The notes below the pieces were generated by a model that ran no database searches, was not told where the DNA came from, and worked only from the letters and a program-made list of their open reading frames with translations. The position numbers and the translations under genes were made by a program. From the NCBI RefSeq assembly GCF_025567625.1, contig NZ_JAOQJC010000005.1:124001-188000 (forward strand): 64,000 nucleotides of DNA, given 5' to 3'. The stretch's first letter is position 1; each line of letters begins with the position of its first letter. Below, piece after piece: positions 34,632-43,034 of this stretch. The DNA is from Paenibacillus sp. J5C2022. GTDB lineage: Bacteria > Bacillota > Bacilli > Paenibacillales > Paenibacillaceae.

Positions 34632-35992
34632 CTCACGACGTATCCTTCCATAAGCCGCCTGACATCCGGTGTGATCAGCCAATCGCCGATCGCATCGGAC
34701 AACGCCATCCCCTCTTCCGTCAGCCGCAGCGTATCTCCGGACCGAGCGGCCAAGCCGTTCATCAGCAGCAGAGCCAGTTCATCGCAATCCTCGAACAAGT
34801 CGCTGCCGAATCGCGCTTCGTAGTCTTGAAGAGACAAGCCTTCCATATGCAGCAGCGCCTTCAGCAGGAATCGGCGCCTCTCCTCTTGCCCGTTCAGCAC
34901 GAAGCCGTAGCCGATCTCGTCATGCCTCTCTGCCGCCACATATTCGGCGATAATGCTCTCCGTCTCCCGTCTGCCCACACCGTACCGCGTCGCATAATGA
35001 ACTTGCCGGGTATAGGAGCGGGCGCCGCAGCCGAGACCGACCATGCCCTCCTCCTGGCAGCCGTAAGGAAGCAGCTGCTTGTCCGAGCCTGCTGCTTCTC
35101 TGGCGAATCGGCGCATGGAATACTGCGTATAGCCCGCTTCGACCAGTCGGTCTCTGGCCGCCGTATAACAGGCCATCCGAATATCGTCTCCGCTGCTGCG
35201 AACATCGTTGGGCTTTACGATGGTATGCTCGCGCGTATACAACGGATAGATGAATATCTCCTCCGGCTCATAGGCTAGCGCGCGCTGCAAGGAATACAGC
35301 CAGCTGTCCACCGTCTGCCCGGGCAGGCCATAGATCAAGTCCAGGTTCAGCACCGGGAAGTGAAATTGTCCCAGCAGCTCCAGCGCCCGCTCCACCTCCG
35401 CCGGCTTCTGAGGGCGGTAGATCGCCGCCGCTTCCGCCTCCACGAAGCTCTGAATGCCCATGCTGATTCTGTCCGTCTGCCGGTCCTTCAACACCTGAAG
35501 CCTCTCCCGCGACACCGTCTCCGGGGAAGTCTCCACTGAGATCGACGCCTTCGACGGGTCGAGCCCCATCGTCTCCTCCACAATGCGGAACAAGCGGTCG
35601 AGCTGCTGCGGATGCAACAGCGTAGGCGTTCCGCCGCCGATGGCGAACCGGGCGAACGGCTTGTCCGTCACATGCGGCACCCATTGCTTCGCCTGACGCT
35701 CCAATGCATCCACGTATTGCTCATGAACGTCGCTTCGCTTGTCCGGCAGCGTGAACAGATTGCAGAAGCCGCAGCGCGCCCCGCAGAACGGGATGTGCAT
35801 ATACAGAAAGTACGTTTCCGCGACTTCTCCAGACCATATGTCAGCCAGAGATTGCTTCTGTTCCAGCTTCCGATAAGCCATCTTATGCGGATAAGAATAC
35901 AGGTAAGAACTGTAAGGATTGGCACTTAACCGCATGCCCAGTCTTCGAGCCTCCTCGGCCGCTTCTTCGTTCACTCGTGTTGTCGTAGCCAT
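34628..35992 (-). CDS. STM4012-family radical SAM protein (HemN/HemW-like)
   Basis: 454 residues from ATG 35992. The cluster motif is C70-x3-C74-x2-C77 in HIPFCGARCGFCN, the HemN/HemW form, followed by IGGGTPTLL, SVETSPETV, DRISMGIQSF and LNLDLIYGLPGQT, all hallmarks of the HemN-like radical SAM family. Genuine coproporphyrinogen dehydrogenase is unlikely because the gene sits between STM4011- and STM4013-like genes in an operon of unknown function. A GTG at 36004 four codons upstream is an alternative start, but AAGGA is too close to it. The stop overlaps the next start as ATGA. Confidence 0.87.
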   Translation of the reverse strand: MATTTRVNEEAAEEARRLGMRLSANPYSSYLYSYPHKMAYRKLEQKQSLADIWSGEVAETYFLYMHIPFCGARCGFCNLFTLPDKRSDVHEQYVDALERQAKQWVPHVTDKPFARFAIGGGTPTLLHPQQLDRLFRIVEETMGLDPSKASISVETSPETVSRERLQVLKDRQTDRISMGIQSFVEAEAAAIYRPQKPAEVERALELLGQFHFPVLNLDLIYGLPGQTVDSWLYSLQRALAYEPEEIFIYPLYTREHTIVKPNDVRSSGDDIRMACYTAARDRLVEAGYTQYSMRRFAREAAGSDKQLLPYGCQEEGMVGLGCGARSYTRQVHYATRYGVGRRETESIIAEYVAAERHDEIGYGFVLNGQEERRRFLLKALLHMEGLSLQDYEARFGSDLFEDCDELALLLMNGLAARSGDTLRLTEEGMALSDAIGDWLITPDVRRLMEGYVVR

Positions 35993-36014
35993 CCTTGTCG
36001 TCACTTCCTTCCAT

Positions 36015-36803
36015 TTACTTCAAAATAAACTCGCGGTACGGTACCGTCCACACCACTTCATGCGCTAGTCGATGCCCGTAATAGCCATCCTCCCCGTAGG
36101 CCGTCCCATGGTCCGAGAAGACAAGGCATAATGCCGGACGCTGTCTTGCTCGCATCGCTGCGAACAATCGGCCCAGCTCTCCGTCGACATAGCGCAAGGC
36201 GGCGCGCTGCGTCTCGACGGAATCCTCCTTCGCGCCGGGCACGAAGTAATGATTGGGACCATGAATCGCCGACACATTCATGAACAGGAACAGCCTCTCC
36301 TGCTGTGGAGTGGCTTCAAGCAGCTTCAGGGCATGATTGACCTGATGCTCCGTCGAGCGCGGATTCGTCACGCCGAAGTTCATACGCCAATAGCTCTTCT
36401 GGAAGTAGTCGGGAAGGACGCGGGCCAGCGGCACCTTCTTGGAGAAGAAAATGACGCCGCCGATACAGACGGTACGATACCCCTCCTCCGCAAGACCTGA
36501 TACGATATCCGGCGTGTCGAACAGCCAAGTGCCGGGATGCGTACGAAGCCCCGTATTTTGGGAATGGAACAGCCTGACATGCTCCTTCTTGTTCGTCGTA
36601 GCCGGAGTGGGCAGGAAGCCGCCGAAGAAGGCGTGATGGGCCGCATAAGTAAAGCTCCCCGGCGAATGGCGCTTCTCCCATGCCCCATCCCCGCACAGAT
36701 TGGGACAGTTGTTCCGCTCCAGCATGGCCACATCGTATCGCAGCGTATCCAGCGTGATCATGAGAATGTCATGACTGCCGACGATTTCATTCATATCCAG
36801 CAC
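36015..36803 (-). CDS. STM4013/SEN3800-family hydrolase (alkaline phosphatase superfamily)
   Basis: 262 residues, GTG start with GGAGG nine bases upstream and six bases after the ATP-grasp stop. The metal motif ITLDTLRYD near the N-terminus and FSDHGTAYGEDGYYGHRLAH near the C-terminus place it in the alkaline phosphatase/sulfatase superfamily. The nucleophile position appears to be T52 (SPGSFTYAAHH), with no C-x-P-x-R, so it is more like phosphotransferases or phosphodiesterases than formylglycine sulfatases. It is about half the size of typical sulfatases. It has no signal peptide or membrane helix, so it acts in the cytoplasm. Its role within the operon is unknown. Confidence 0.85.
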   Translation of the reverse strand: MLDMNEIVGSHDILMITLDTLRYDVAMLERNNCPNLCGDGAWEKRHSPGSFTYAAHHAFFGGFLPTPATTNKKEHVRLFHSQNTGLRTHPGTWLFDTPDIVSGLAEEGYRTVCIGGVIFFSKKVPLARVLPDYFQKSYWRMNFGVTNPRSTEHQVNHALKLLEATPQQERLFLFMNVSAIHGPNHYFVPGAKEDSVETQRAALRYVDGELGRLFAAMRARQRPALCLVFSDHGTAYGEDGYYGHRLAHEVVWTVPYREFILK

Positions 36804-36809
36804 ATTGCA

Positions 36810-38072
36810 TTACCTCCATGTCTGACAAGTTGTCGCTTCCGCTCGCGGTCGCCGCGTCAGCAATAGTCGCTCCGCTTCTCTCAGCTCCCAAGTGTAGGTG
36901 TCATCTCCCTTGTACCGAACATGATACAGCAGATCGCCGTAAGGATTGACATCGACCACATATGGGGAACTGTCGTGTCGGCCAAGCACAATATCGATGC
37001 CTGACAGCAGCGAACGGGGAAATACCTGCATCACATGCTCGGCCGTCTCGGCGACCGCTGCCAGCACCCCTTCCGGCAGGCCAAGCGCGTCCGCTTCCAT
37101 TCGTTCCGCACGCAAGTGCAGGTTCGTGATGGGCGTGCTGCTCAGTCTGGCAATGCGGTGACAAGCCCTCCCCCCCATCACAAGCTGCCTAATATCGAAC
37201 ACTTGTCCCTGATACTTCGCCTTTGGAATCCAGCGCTCCACTTGCGCGCCATGCCGGAATAGCCAGTTAACGACACGCTCAATAGAGCGGCTGTCCGTAT
37301 AGCGCAGCAGCTTGCGAGAGTTGTAGAAGACGGGCGGTCTGGCGGCGAACGTCTCGCATCCCAGCGTAGTCGTCGCCACCTCCGCACCCGTACGAGGATG
37401 AAGCTGATAAGCCACGACGCCCGATGCGCCAGCGCCCGTGGCCATCTTGATGAACACGCGGTAGACTCGCTCCCGCTTCATCGTCTCTCTTAGCGCTTCG
37501 ACGTCGCAGAAGCCGCTTGGAGGCCCCAGCTGCTCCGGTACGGGGACATCCCTCCCCGCCAGCCGCTGCTGCGTCAGCCGCTTGTCCAGCATTACCGCAA
37601 TGTCTGCGGGATGGTTCCACCAGCAGCCTGACAGCCCAAGCTCCTCCGCTTGCAGGGTGAGGATTCCCAACAGCCGGCAATAACCGCGATACCACTGCGA
37701 AGGGTGAACTACTCTGCCTCGCTGCTCGCGCAGCGCGCTCGCCACTCGGACGGACATCGGCTCCGGCAGAGCGGCTTCGCCGTAGGGATACAATTCCTTA
37801 TCCAGGCGCTCAGCAGATGATGCGTCAGGCGCTCCCAGCGCAAGCAGCCCGCGCTCTGTCTCGAAGCATTCACCAGGCGAATCCAGCCTTAATATCGGCA
37901 GGTAACTTCTCGTCTCGAGCCGATCCATTACAGCTGTCAAGCTCTCCTTCCCCTGAAGCAGACCTCTGTAAGAGAGAATGAGCGGCGGGGTTTGTCCAAG
38001 TCGTCTCCTGGCTTCAACGATGCCCTGGGTGCGACGGCTGCCGGGATGACCGATTACGATCAATTCCCTCAT
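36810..38072 (-). CDS. STM4014-family ATP-grasp-like protein
   Basis: 420 residues. The central and C-terminal parts show ATP-grasp features: a glycine-rich loop (IKMATGAGASGVVAYQ), FDIRQLVMGG and the metal-binding VDVNPYGD. Such enzymes join a carboxylate to an amine or thiol using ATP. The N-terminal 150 residues (LIVIGHPGSRRTQG and onward) resemble a nucleotide-binding pre-ATP-grasp domain. Position and neighbours match the STM4014 family, which has no assigned reaction. The ATG lies two bases after the stop of the LRR gene. It is the best candidate in the operon for the bond-forming step (inference). Confidence 0.8.
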   Translation of the reverse strand: MRELIVIGHPGSRRTQGIVEARRRLGQTPPLILSYRGLLQGKESLTAVMDRLETRSYLPILRLDSPGECFETERGLLALGAPDASSAERLDKELYPYGEAALPEPMSVRVASALREQRGRVVHPSQWYRGYCRLLGILTLQAEELGLSGCWWNHPADIAVMLDKRLTQQRLAGRDVPVPEQLGPPSGFCDVEALRETMKRERVYRVFIKMATGAGASGVVAYQLHPRTGAEVATTTLGCETFAARPPVFYNSRKLLRYTDSRSIERVVNWLFRHGAQVERWIPKAKYQGQVFDIRQLVMGGRACHRIARLSSTPITNLHLRAERMEADALGLPEGVLAAVAETAEHVMQVFPRSLLSGIDIVLGRHDSSPYVVDVNPYGDLLYHVRYKGDDTYTWELREAERLLLTRRPRAEATTCQTWR

Positions 38073-38074
38073 CG

Positions 38075-38923
38075 TTACTCCGTTATGGAAGGATAGCGGT
38101 AATCTTCATCTTCGTCTTGCTGATCTTGAATATTGAATGTCAAGTCGGAACGCGATTGCATCCAGCGCTGCATCATATCCTTCGACATATAATGATGCTT
38201 CATGTCCACATAGCTCAGCGACTTCACAAGCTGACTGTTCAGCAGCGCTTCCGCCCCCTTGTCCGACAAGGTGCCATCCGATACATCAAGCGTGTGCAGC
38301 CCGATCAGCATCGGCGACTCCGCCAGGGCGATGGCAATCTCGTCCTGCAGCTCACTATTTTTCAATCCCAGGTATGTAAGCAACGGGAACTTCTCTCGGT
38401 CGGCCAAGCGGAGCACATCGTCGAGCGAAGCGTCGAATCCGTAATCCTCCACCCCAAGATACAACTCCAGCTTCAGCAAGTTGGGGAATTGCGAGCCCTC
38501 TATCTGTGCCAGCACATCCTTCCCGAGTCCGCCGCAGATGATTACGAGCTCCTGCAGCTTCTCGTGCCTCGCGGGATTGATCGACAGATCCGTACTGCCC
38601 ATAATTTTCAGAGAGCGCAGCTCAGGGAAAGCTTCCAGAAGCGGTCCCATATTCGACTGCATAATCCATGACACTTCACATTCTTCATAATCCATATCGC
38701 CAATGAACAGCTTGCGCAGGCTGGGAAAATGATCCTTGAATTTCACGAGAGCTTCCACCGCATCGCTGGAGTCATTCTCGTAAGAGCCGCCCCAATCCCC
38801 GATAATCAGACTCTCCAACGATGCAGCTTTCTCGCTGAGAGACAGCTGCTCAATCAAGCTGCTCATTTTCACGCCTTCTTCGTAAGCATCGTAATCAACG
38901 ACCAATTTCACTTCGGACATCAT
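38075..38923 (-). CDS. STM4015-family leucine-rich-repeat protein
   Basis: 282 residues. About eight leucine-rich repeats are seen (LESLIIGDWGG, LRKLFIGDMD, LRSLKIMGST, LQELVIICGG, LLKLELYLGV, LTYLGLKNSE, LHTLDVSDGT, LSYVDMKHHY), ending in an acidic tail (DQQDEDEDYRY). No signal peptide is present, so it is cytoplasmic. It corresponds to the STM4015 family and is first in the operon. LRR proteins usually act as protein-binding scaffolds; here it may present a substrate or assemble the enzymes (inference). ATG ATG at 38923/38920 follows GGGAGGGACC; a GTG 12 bases upstream is less likely. Confidence 0.85.
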   Translation of the reverse strand: MMSEVKLVVDYDAYEEGVKMSSLIEQLSLSEKAASLESLIIGDWGGSYENDSSDAVEALVKFKDHFPSLRKLFIGDMDYEECEVSWIMQSNMGPLLEAFPELRSLKIMGSTDLSINPARHEKLQELVIICGGLGKDVLAQIEGSQFPNLLKLELYLGVEDYGFDASLDDVLRLADREKFPLLTYLGLKNSELQDEIAIALAESPMLIGLHTLDVSDGTLSDKGAEALLNSQLVKSLSYVDMKHHYMSKDMMQRWMQSRSDLTFNIQDQQDEDEDYRYPSITE

Positions 38924-38979
38924 GGTCCCTCCCACGTATTTCCCTTATTTTGGTATAATAATAGATTGCCGTCGAATCT

Positions 38980-39009
38980 AGTATAATGCATGGCACTAGC
39001 CCATTCCAA
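38980..39009 (-). promoter_or_regulatory. Promoter of the STM4015-APS-kinase-like operon
   Basis: On the minus strand TTGGAA (39004-39009) and TATACT (38980-38985) are 18 bases apart, about 57 bases before the first start codon. No operator-like repeat is obvious. Confidence 0.5.
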
Positions 39010-39118
39010 ATTTTCGGGAACTGTGCGATCAAAACATGACTAATGAACTATAACCAGTGAACGAAGCCGCATATGCATGCTATAATGAACTCGTTCGAAG
39101 CGAAGGAGGAGACATGCA

Positions 39119-40396
39119 ATGACAACTGACTCAGTCCATAATATTGAACAATTTATGGAGAAATACATCGCCAGATGGCCATTCAGCGGCGTCATTCTGG
39201 CCGCAAGGGGCAGCGATGTGGTCGTTCATCGCGCATACGGCAGAGCCAGTCTGGAGCTGGACGTTCCCATTGACATACATACGAAGTTCCGCATATGGTC
39301 CGTTACAAAATCATTTACCGCCATGGCGATTATGCAGTTGTACGAGCAAGGCAAGCTGTCACTTGACGATCCCCTGTATCGATACTTGCCGGAATTAAGC
39401 AGGCATGACGCCATTACGATCCGCCATGCGCTCCAGCACGAGTCCGGACTGAGAAACTTCACCATGGTGCCGGAATTCAACAGCCAGCTCAACAAAATCA
39501 AGCTTGCCGAAGCAGATTTCTTCGAGCTGCTCAACCGCTATCCGCTGGACTTCGAGCCAGGAAGCTCGTTCTCGTACAACAATACCGGCTATTATCTGCT
39601 TGGCGTCGTTATTGAACGCGTGTCAGGCCAGTCGTTCGAGAATTATGTGACGAAGCATATACTGCACCCGCTTGACATGATGGAGACGGGCATTGATACG
39701 GGGGACAAGCTGATTCCCGCCATGGCTTCCCCTTACACCTCTTCGGGTGATGGGATGGCCCCGGGAGAGTTCATAGATATGGGCAACGTCTCCTCGGCGG
39801 GAGGCATGTTCTCCACCACAGGCGATCTGTTCAAATGGGCCCGGGCTATCCATGAGGAGAAGCTGCTGTCTCCGCGGACGTACCGGGAAGCGTTCGGCAA
39901 TTCGGAGGCGAAGTACGGGATGGGCTGGTTTCTGAAGGAGCGGGGCGGCAGGCGCAGAGTGTTCCATGGCGGAGCGTACCGCGGCTTCCGCAGCGAGCTT
40001 CACCGCTATCCCGACGATGAGCTTACGGTCATTGTACTGACGAATTATGACATCGTGCCTGCAACATATCTGGCTGATACGATGTCCGACATTTTGCTTG
40101 GCGAAGATGCGTCTGTTCCGGACTATCCACCGGCGGTGCCGCTTTCTGAGACGCAATTCCAGCGATACCGGGGCACGTATGAGGATTTCGGCTGCAAGGC
40201 TGTAGTGGATCGTGATGGCGAAGAGCTGTATTTCCTATGGAACGACAGACATCGCGTACCCTTCTATCCCATCGGAGAGCATCAGTTCCATCATAAGTGG
40301 GGGCATTGGCCTTATAGCTTTAAGGAAGAAGATGACGGCGCATTAAGCTTCCTCGGCATGCGCAAGACGGCCGGGCCGGGAGCGAGCGGGTCGTGA
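39119..40396 (+). CDS. Serine hydrolase, class C beta-lactamase/D-Ala-D-Ala peptidase fold
   Basis: 425 residues. The nucleophile motif S-x-x-K is SVTK near residue 62, the second motif YNN is in FSYNNTGYYLLG, and the third is HGG in VFHGGAYRGF. The family includes esterases, D-aminopeptidases and penicillin-binding-like proteins; true beta-lactamase activity is not implied. No signal peptide is seen, suggesting a cytoplasmic enzyme. The C-terminal 80 residues form a small beta-rich domain after VPDYPPAVPLS. ATG 39119 follows AAGGAGGAG. Its stop overlaps the CGNR gene start (GTGA). Confidence 0.9.
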   Translation: MTTDSVHNIEQFMEKYIARWPFSGVILAARGSDVVVHRAYGRASLELDVPIDIHTKFRIWSVTKSFTAMAIMQLYEQGKLSLDDPLYRYLPELSRHDAITIRHALQHESGLRNFTMVPEFNSQLNKIKLAEADFFELLNRYPLDFEPGSSFSYNNTGYYLLGVVIERVSGQSFENYVTKHILHPLDMMETGIDTGDKLIPAMASPYTSSGDGMAPGEFIDMGNVSSAGGMFSTTGDLFKWARAIHEEKLLSPRTYREAFGNSEAKYGMGWFLKERGGRRRVFHGGAYRGFRSELHRYPDDELTVIVLTNYDIVPATYLADTMSDILLGEDASVPDYPPAVPLSETQFQRYRGTYEDFGCKAVVDRDGEELYFLWNDRHRVPFYPIGEHQFHHKWGHWPYSFKEEDDGALSFLGMRKTAGPGASGS

Positions 40397-40977
40397 GCAG
40401 GCTGAACCGCTTTCCTCTATTGACGGGGCGTCCCTCACTGGATCTGGTCAATACGGAAGTCGTCAGACGGGGAAAGCGGATCGAGCTGCTGTCCTCTCCT
40501 GCGGACCTCTTGCACTGGTGCGAAGCCATTGCTGCATATGGGTCACGCTGGGCATCGGAAGTACACGGCATTGTGGAGCAGCATAAGATCGTCATCCGGC
40601 CCCACGTCATGCAGCTGCGCGAGTGGCTTCGAACAGATTTCGAATACGCGGCGGATGGAGGCAACATATCCGATAAGCTTGTCGACAGACTGGAGCAATC
40701 CATTGCGCAGGCACCGTTAGCCTTCAAGCTGCAAGCTGGCGAGCCGGCACTGCTGCCAACCGGTCAAGCCGAATTTGCGCTGAGTTCGCTCATCGCCTAT
40801 GATGCGCTGCTATTCATTAGTGAACGTCACCCAGAAGCTCTGAAGCGGTGTTCCAACCCGGACTGCATCCTTCTCTTCGTTGACGACAGCGGCAGAAGAA
40901 AATGGTGTTCCATGTCGATATGCGGCAATCGGCATAAGGCGGCCAGCTTTCAGAGAAGACAAGCCGGAGAGAAATGA
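40393..40977 (+). CDS. CGNR zinc-finger (ABATE-domain) protein
   Basis: 194 residues, GTG start overlapping the hydrolase stop by four bases. The N-terminal part (FPLLTGRPSLDLVNTEV) is the ABATE domain, and the C-terminus carries the CGNR zinc finger with C-x4-C (CSNPDC) and C-x4-C-GNR (WCSMSICGNRHKAASFQRR). Proteins of this type are putative DNA-binding stress regulators. Translational coupling to the serine hydrolase suggests it regulates or works with it, but no target is evident. It is followed by a terminator at 41075. Confidence 0.9.
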   Translation: MSRLNRFPLLTGRPSLDLVNTEVVRRGKRIELLSSPADLLHWCEAIAAYGSRWASEVHGIVEQHKIVIRPHVMQLREWLRTDFEYAADGGNISDKLVDRLEQSIAQAPLAFKLQAGEPALLPTGQAEFALSSLIAYDALLFISERHPEALKRCSNPDCILLFVDDSGRRKWCSMSICGNRHKAASFQRRQAGEK

Positions 40978-41074
40978 GCAAGGTACACATGCCATTTTGA
41001 GCGATAGCCGTTACTCGAAGCGGCTCGAGGCACGTTTTTCGGGGCCCTTTGGTTTCCTAAATATATTGAATGGA

Positions 41075-41104
41075 GGTTGTCCCATCGTTGGGACAGCCTT
41101 TTTT
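41075..41104 (+). terminator. Intrinsic terminator after the CGNR gene
   Basis: GGTTGTCCCA (41075-41084) pairs with TGGGACAGCC (41089-41098), one T-G pair, followed by six T residues. Confidence 0.93.
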
Positions 41105-41141
41105 GGCTAGTCGGCTCTTATACTAACCATTAAAAATTGAT

Positions 41142-41170
41142 TTGACAGGTTATTTTGATATACGTTATGA
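41142..41170 (+). promoter_or_regulatory. Promoter of the HPP gene
   Basis: A perfect TTGACA (41142-41147) and TTATGA (41165-41170) with a 17-base spacer, placed 34 bases before the GTG start. Confidence 0.75.
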
Positions 41171-41204
41171 TTATTGCACCTTGTTTAGGAGAGGAAGAAG
41201 AATC

Positions 41205-41729
41205 GTGACGAAAAGAACATTGACAGTATACTTCTCAAAAATGAGGGGGGAAGGGAGAAGTCCGCTGAAGGTGAGTATGATCGACACTTGGACGGGATTC
41301 GCAGGAGGCTTTCTTACGATTCTGCTGCTCGGGGCACTGACGAATGTAACGGATACCCTCTGGCTAATGGCACCTTTCGGCGCAAGCTGCGTGCTTGCGT
41401 TCAGCGTCTGGAACGCTCCGCTCTCTCAGCCCAGAAATATTATTGGAGGACATCTCATCAGCTCCTTCACAGGGCTAGTCGCCTATCATTGGATAGGGGA
41501 CGATCCTTGGGTTATCGGACTTGCCGTTGGCCTCTCCATTGCACTCATGATGCTGACGAAGACGACGCACCCTCCTGCTGGAGCAGATCCGCTGGTTATC
41601 ATTATTGGCGGCTACAGCTTTTCTTATCTGCTCTCCCCCGTTCTCATCGGATCATTGCTCATTGTTGCGATGGCGCTTGTTATCAACAATCTGCATACCG
41701 CTCGTCGTTACCCTACTTTCTGGATGTAG
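41205..41729 (+). CDS. HPP family membrane protein
   Basis: 174 residues with four predicted membrane helices and the family-naming HPP motif in THPPAGADPL, preceded by MAPFGASCVLAFSVW and the PLSQPRNIIGGH segment. Plant and cyanobacterial HPP proteins have been linked to nitrite transport; the bacterial role is less clear. GTG 41205 follows AGGAAGAAG. A TTG at 41142 is the first base of the -35 box and cannot be the start. It lies directly upstream of nitric oxide synthase, whose own promoter starts after this gene, so a nitrogen-oxide link is possible (inference). Confidence 0.88.
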   Translation: MTKRTLTVYFSKMRGEGRSPLKVSMIDTWTGFAGGFLTILLLGALTNVTDTLWLMAPFGASCVLAFSVWNAPLSQPRNIIGGHLISSFTGLVAYHWIGDDPWVIGLAVGLSIALMMLTKTTHPPAGADPLVIIIGGYSFSYLLSPVLIGSLLIVAMALVINNLHTARRYPTFWM

Positions 41730-41779
41730 ATGTATCAGACCGATTCCGAATCTTTTTCGATTTGTTCACAACTGGACAG

Positions 41780-41807
41780 TTTGCCAAGCGGCCGAACTTG
41801 CTATAAT
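41780..41807 (+). promoter_or_regulatory. Promoter of the nitric oxide synthase gene
   Basis: TTTGCC (41780-41785) and a perfect TATAAT (41802-41807) with a 16-base spacer, 34 bases before the ATG at 41841. Confidence 0.6.
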
Positions 41808-41840
41808 AATGGCAACTATTGAAGCAACAGGAGAATGAAC

Positions 41841-42932
41841 ATGAGCGAAATCGCAACAGAAGGACTCCTATATAAGCAAGCGGAGCAATACATTCGGGAA
41901 AGCTACCATGAGAGGAGCGTTCCCCAATCTCAGATGCTCGCCCGGCTATCCGACATTCGCGATGAGATTAACGAGATCGGCACTTATAACCATACCATCG
42001 AAGAACTGACTTACGGTGCAAAGCTGGCTTGGCGGAACAGCAACCGCTGCATCGGCAGACTGTTCTGGGAGTCGTTGACCGTCATTGACGCCCGGCATGT
42101 GACGAATACGGACGAGATGGCCCAAGTGCTGTTCCGTCACATCCGGGAGGCGACGAACGAAGGACGCATCAAGCCGATGATCTCCATCTTCCCGCCCGCT
42201 TCCAGTCGAGCAGTGAAGCCTCCCCGAATATGGAATCATCAGCTGGTCCGCTATGCCGGTTACGAGACAGAGAGCGGTGTTATTGGCGACCCTGCATCCG
42301 TCGCTTTCACCACAACCTGCTTGTCCCTCGGCTGGCGGGGAGCGGGAAGCGCCTTCGACGTCCTTCCCCTAGTTCTCAGTCTGGAGGACGGGGAGCCCAG
42401 CCTGTACCCTATTCCGGAAGAGCTGGTAAAGGAAGTGCCGATAGCCCATCCTCATATTGAAGGAATCGGTGAGCTCGGCTTGAAGTGGTATGCTGTGCCG
42501 TTCGTTGCAGATATGCGCCTGGAGATCGGAGGCATTCATTATACGGCCGCGCCGTTCAACGGCTGGTATATGGGAACAGAGATCGGCGCACGCAATCTGG
42601 CGGATGACGACCGATACAACATGCTGCCCGACATCGCGGCAGCCATGGGGCTGGACACGACCAGCGCATTCACGCTGTGGAAGGACCGGGCACTTGTGGA
42701 ATTGAATATTGCCGTGCTGCATTCCTTCAGGGAACATGGCGTTACCATCGTCGATCACCATACGGCGGCGGGACAGTTCAAGCGATTCCAGAAGAATGAG
42801 AACGATAACGACAGGGATGTGACCGGACGCTGGTCATGGCTCATCCCGCCGCTCTCTCCTGCGACTACGCACCTGTTCCACTCATCCTTCGACGACGAGA
42901 TCAAGCTGCCCAATTACTTCTATCAGAATTAG
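41841..42932 (+). CDS. nos: Nitric oxide synthase, oxygenase domain only
   Basis: 363 residues matching bacterial NOS. The heme-binding cysteine is C70 in WRNSNRCIGRLFW, with the substrate-site segments FNGWYMGTEIGARNL and TIVDHHTAAGQFKRF. It oxidises L-arginine to citrulline and NO using a pterin and electrons from a separate flavodoxin-type reductase, since no reductase domain is fused. The ATG at 41841 is preferred because AGGAGA lies six bases upstream; the ATG two codons earlier abuts that site. It has its own promoter and is followed by the terminator at 42966. Confidence 0.96.
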   Translation: MSEIATEGLLYKQAEQYIRESYHERSVPQSQMLARLSDIRDEINEIGTYNHTIEELTYGAKLAWRNSNRCIGRLFWESLTVIDARHVTNTDEMAQVLFRHIREATNEGRIKPMISIFPPASSRAVKPPRIWNHQLVRYAGYETESGVIGDPASVAFTTTCLSLGWRGAGSAFDVLPLVLSLEDGEPSLYPIPEELVKEVPIAHPHIEGIGELGLKWYAVPFVADMRLEIGGIHYTAAPFNGWYMGTEIGARNLADDDRYNMLPDIAAAMGLDTTSAFTLWKDRALVELNIAVLHSFREHGVTIVDHHTAAGQFKRFQKNENDNDRDVTGRWSWLIPPLSPATTHLFHSSFDDEIKLPNYFYQN

Positions 42933-42965
42933 AACGACGCAAGTTCGAGCAAGCAAATGATTTAT

Positions 42966-43005
42966 AAAAAGAGCCTCCATCCACTATTAGGTGGAGCTGG
43001 AGGCT
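42966..43005 (-). terminator. Terminator between nos and the heme monooxygenase gene
   Basis: AGCCTCC (42972-42978) pairs with GGAGGCT (42999-43005), with a further inner TCCAC/GTGGA stem. The minus-strand reading ends in CTCTTTTT, so it mainly serves the hmoA-like gene but may work for nos too. Confidence 0.85.
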
Positions 43006-43034
43006 TCCTCATATGTCCGATCATTTCTTTGTCT

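Noticed and set aside
34628..35992. Coproporphyrinogen dehydrogenase (HemN/HemW) assignment
   Set aside because: Motifs are HemN-like, but the neighbours match the STM4011-4015 set, so a heme-pathway role is not supported.
39119..40396. Beta-lactamase resistance gene
   Set aside because: The fold is shared with esterases and peptidases, and no signal peptide is present.
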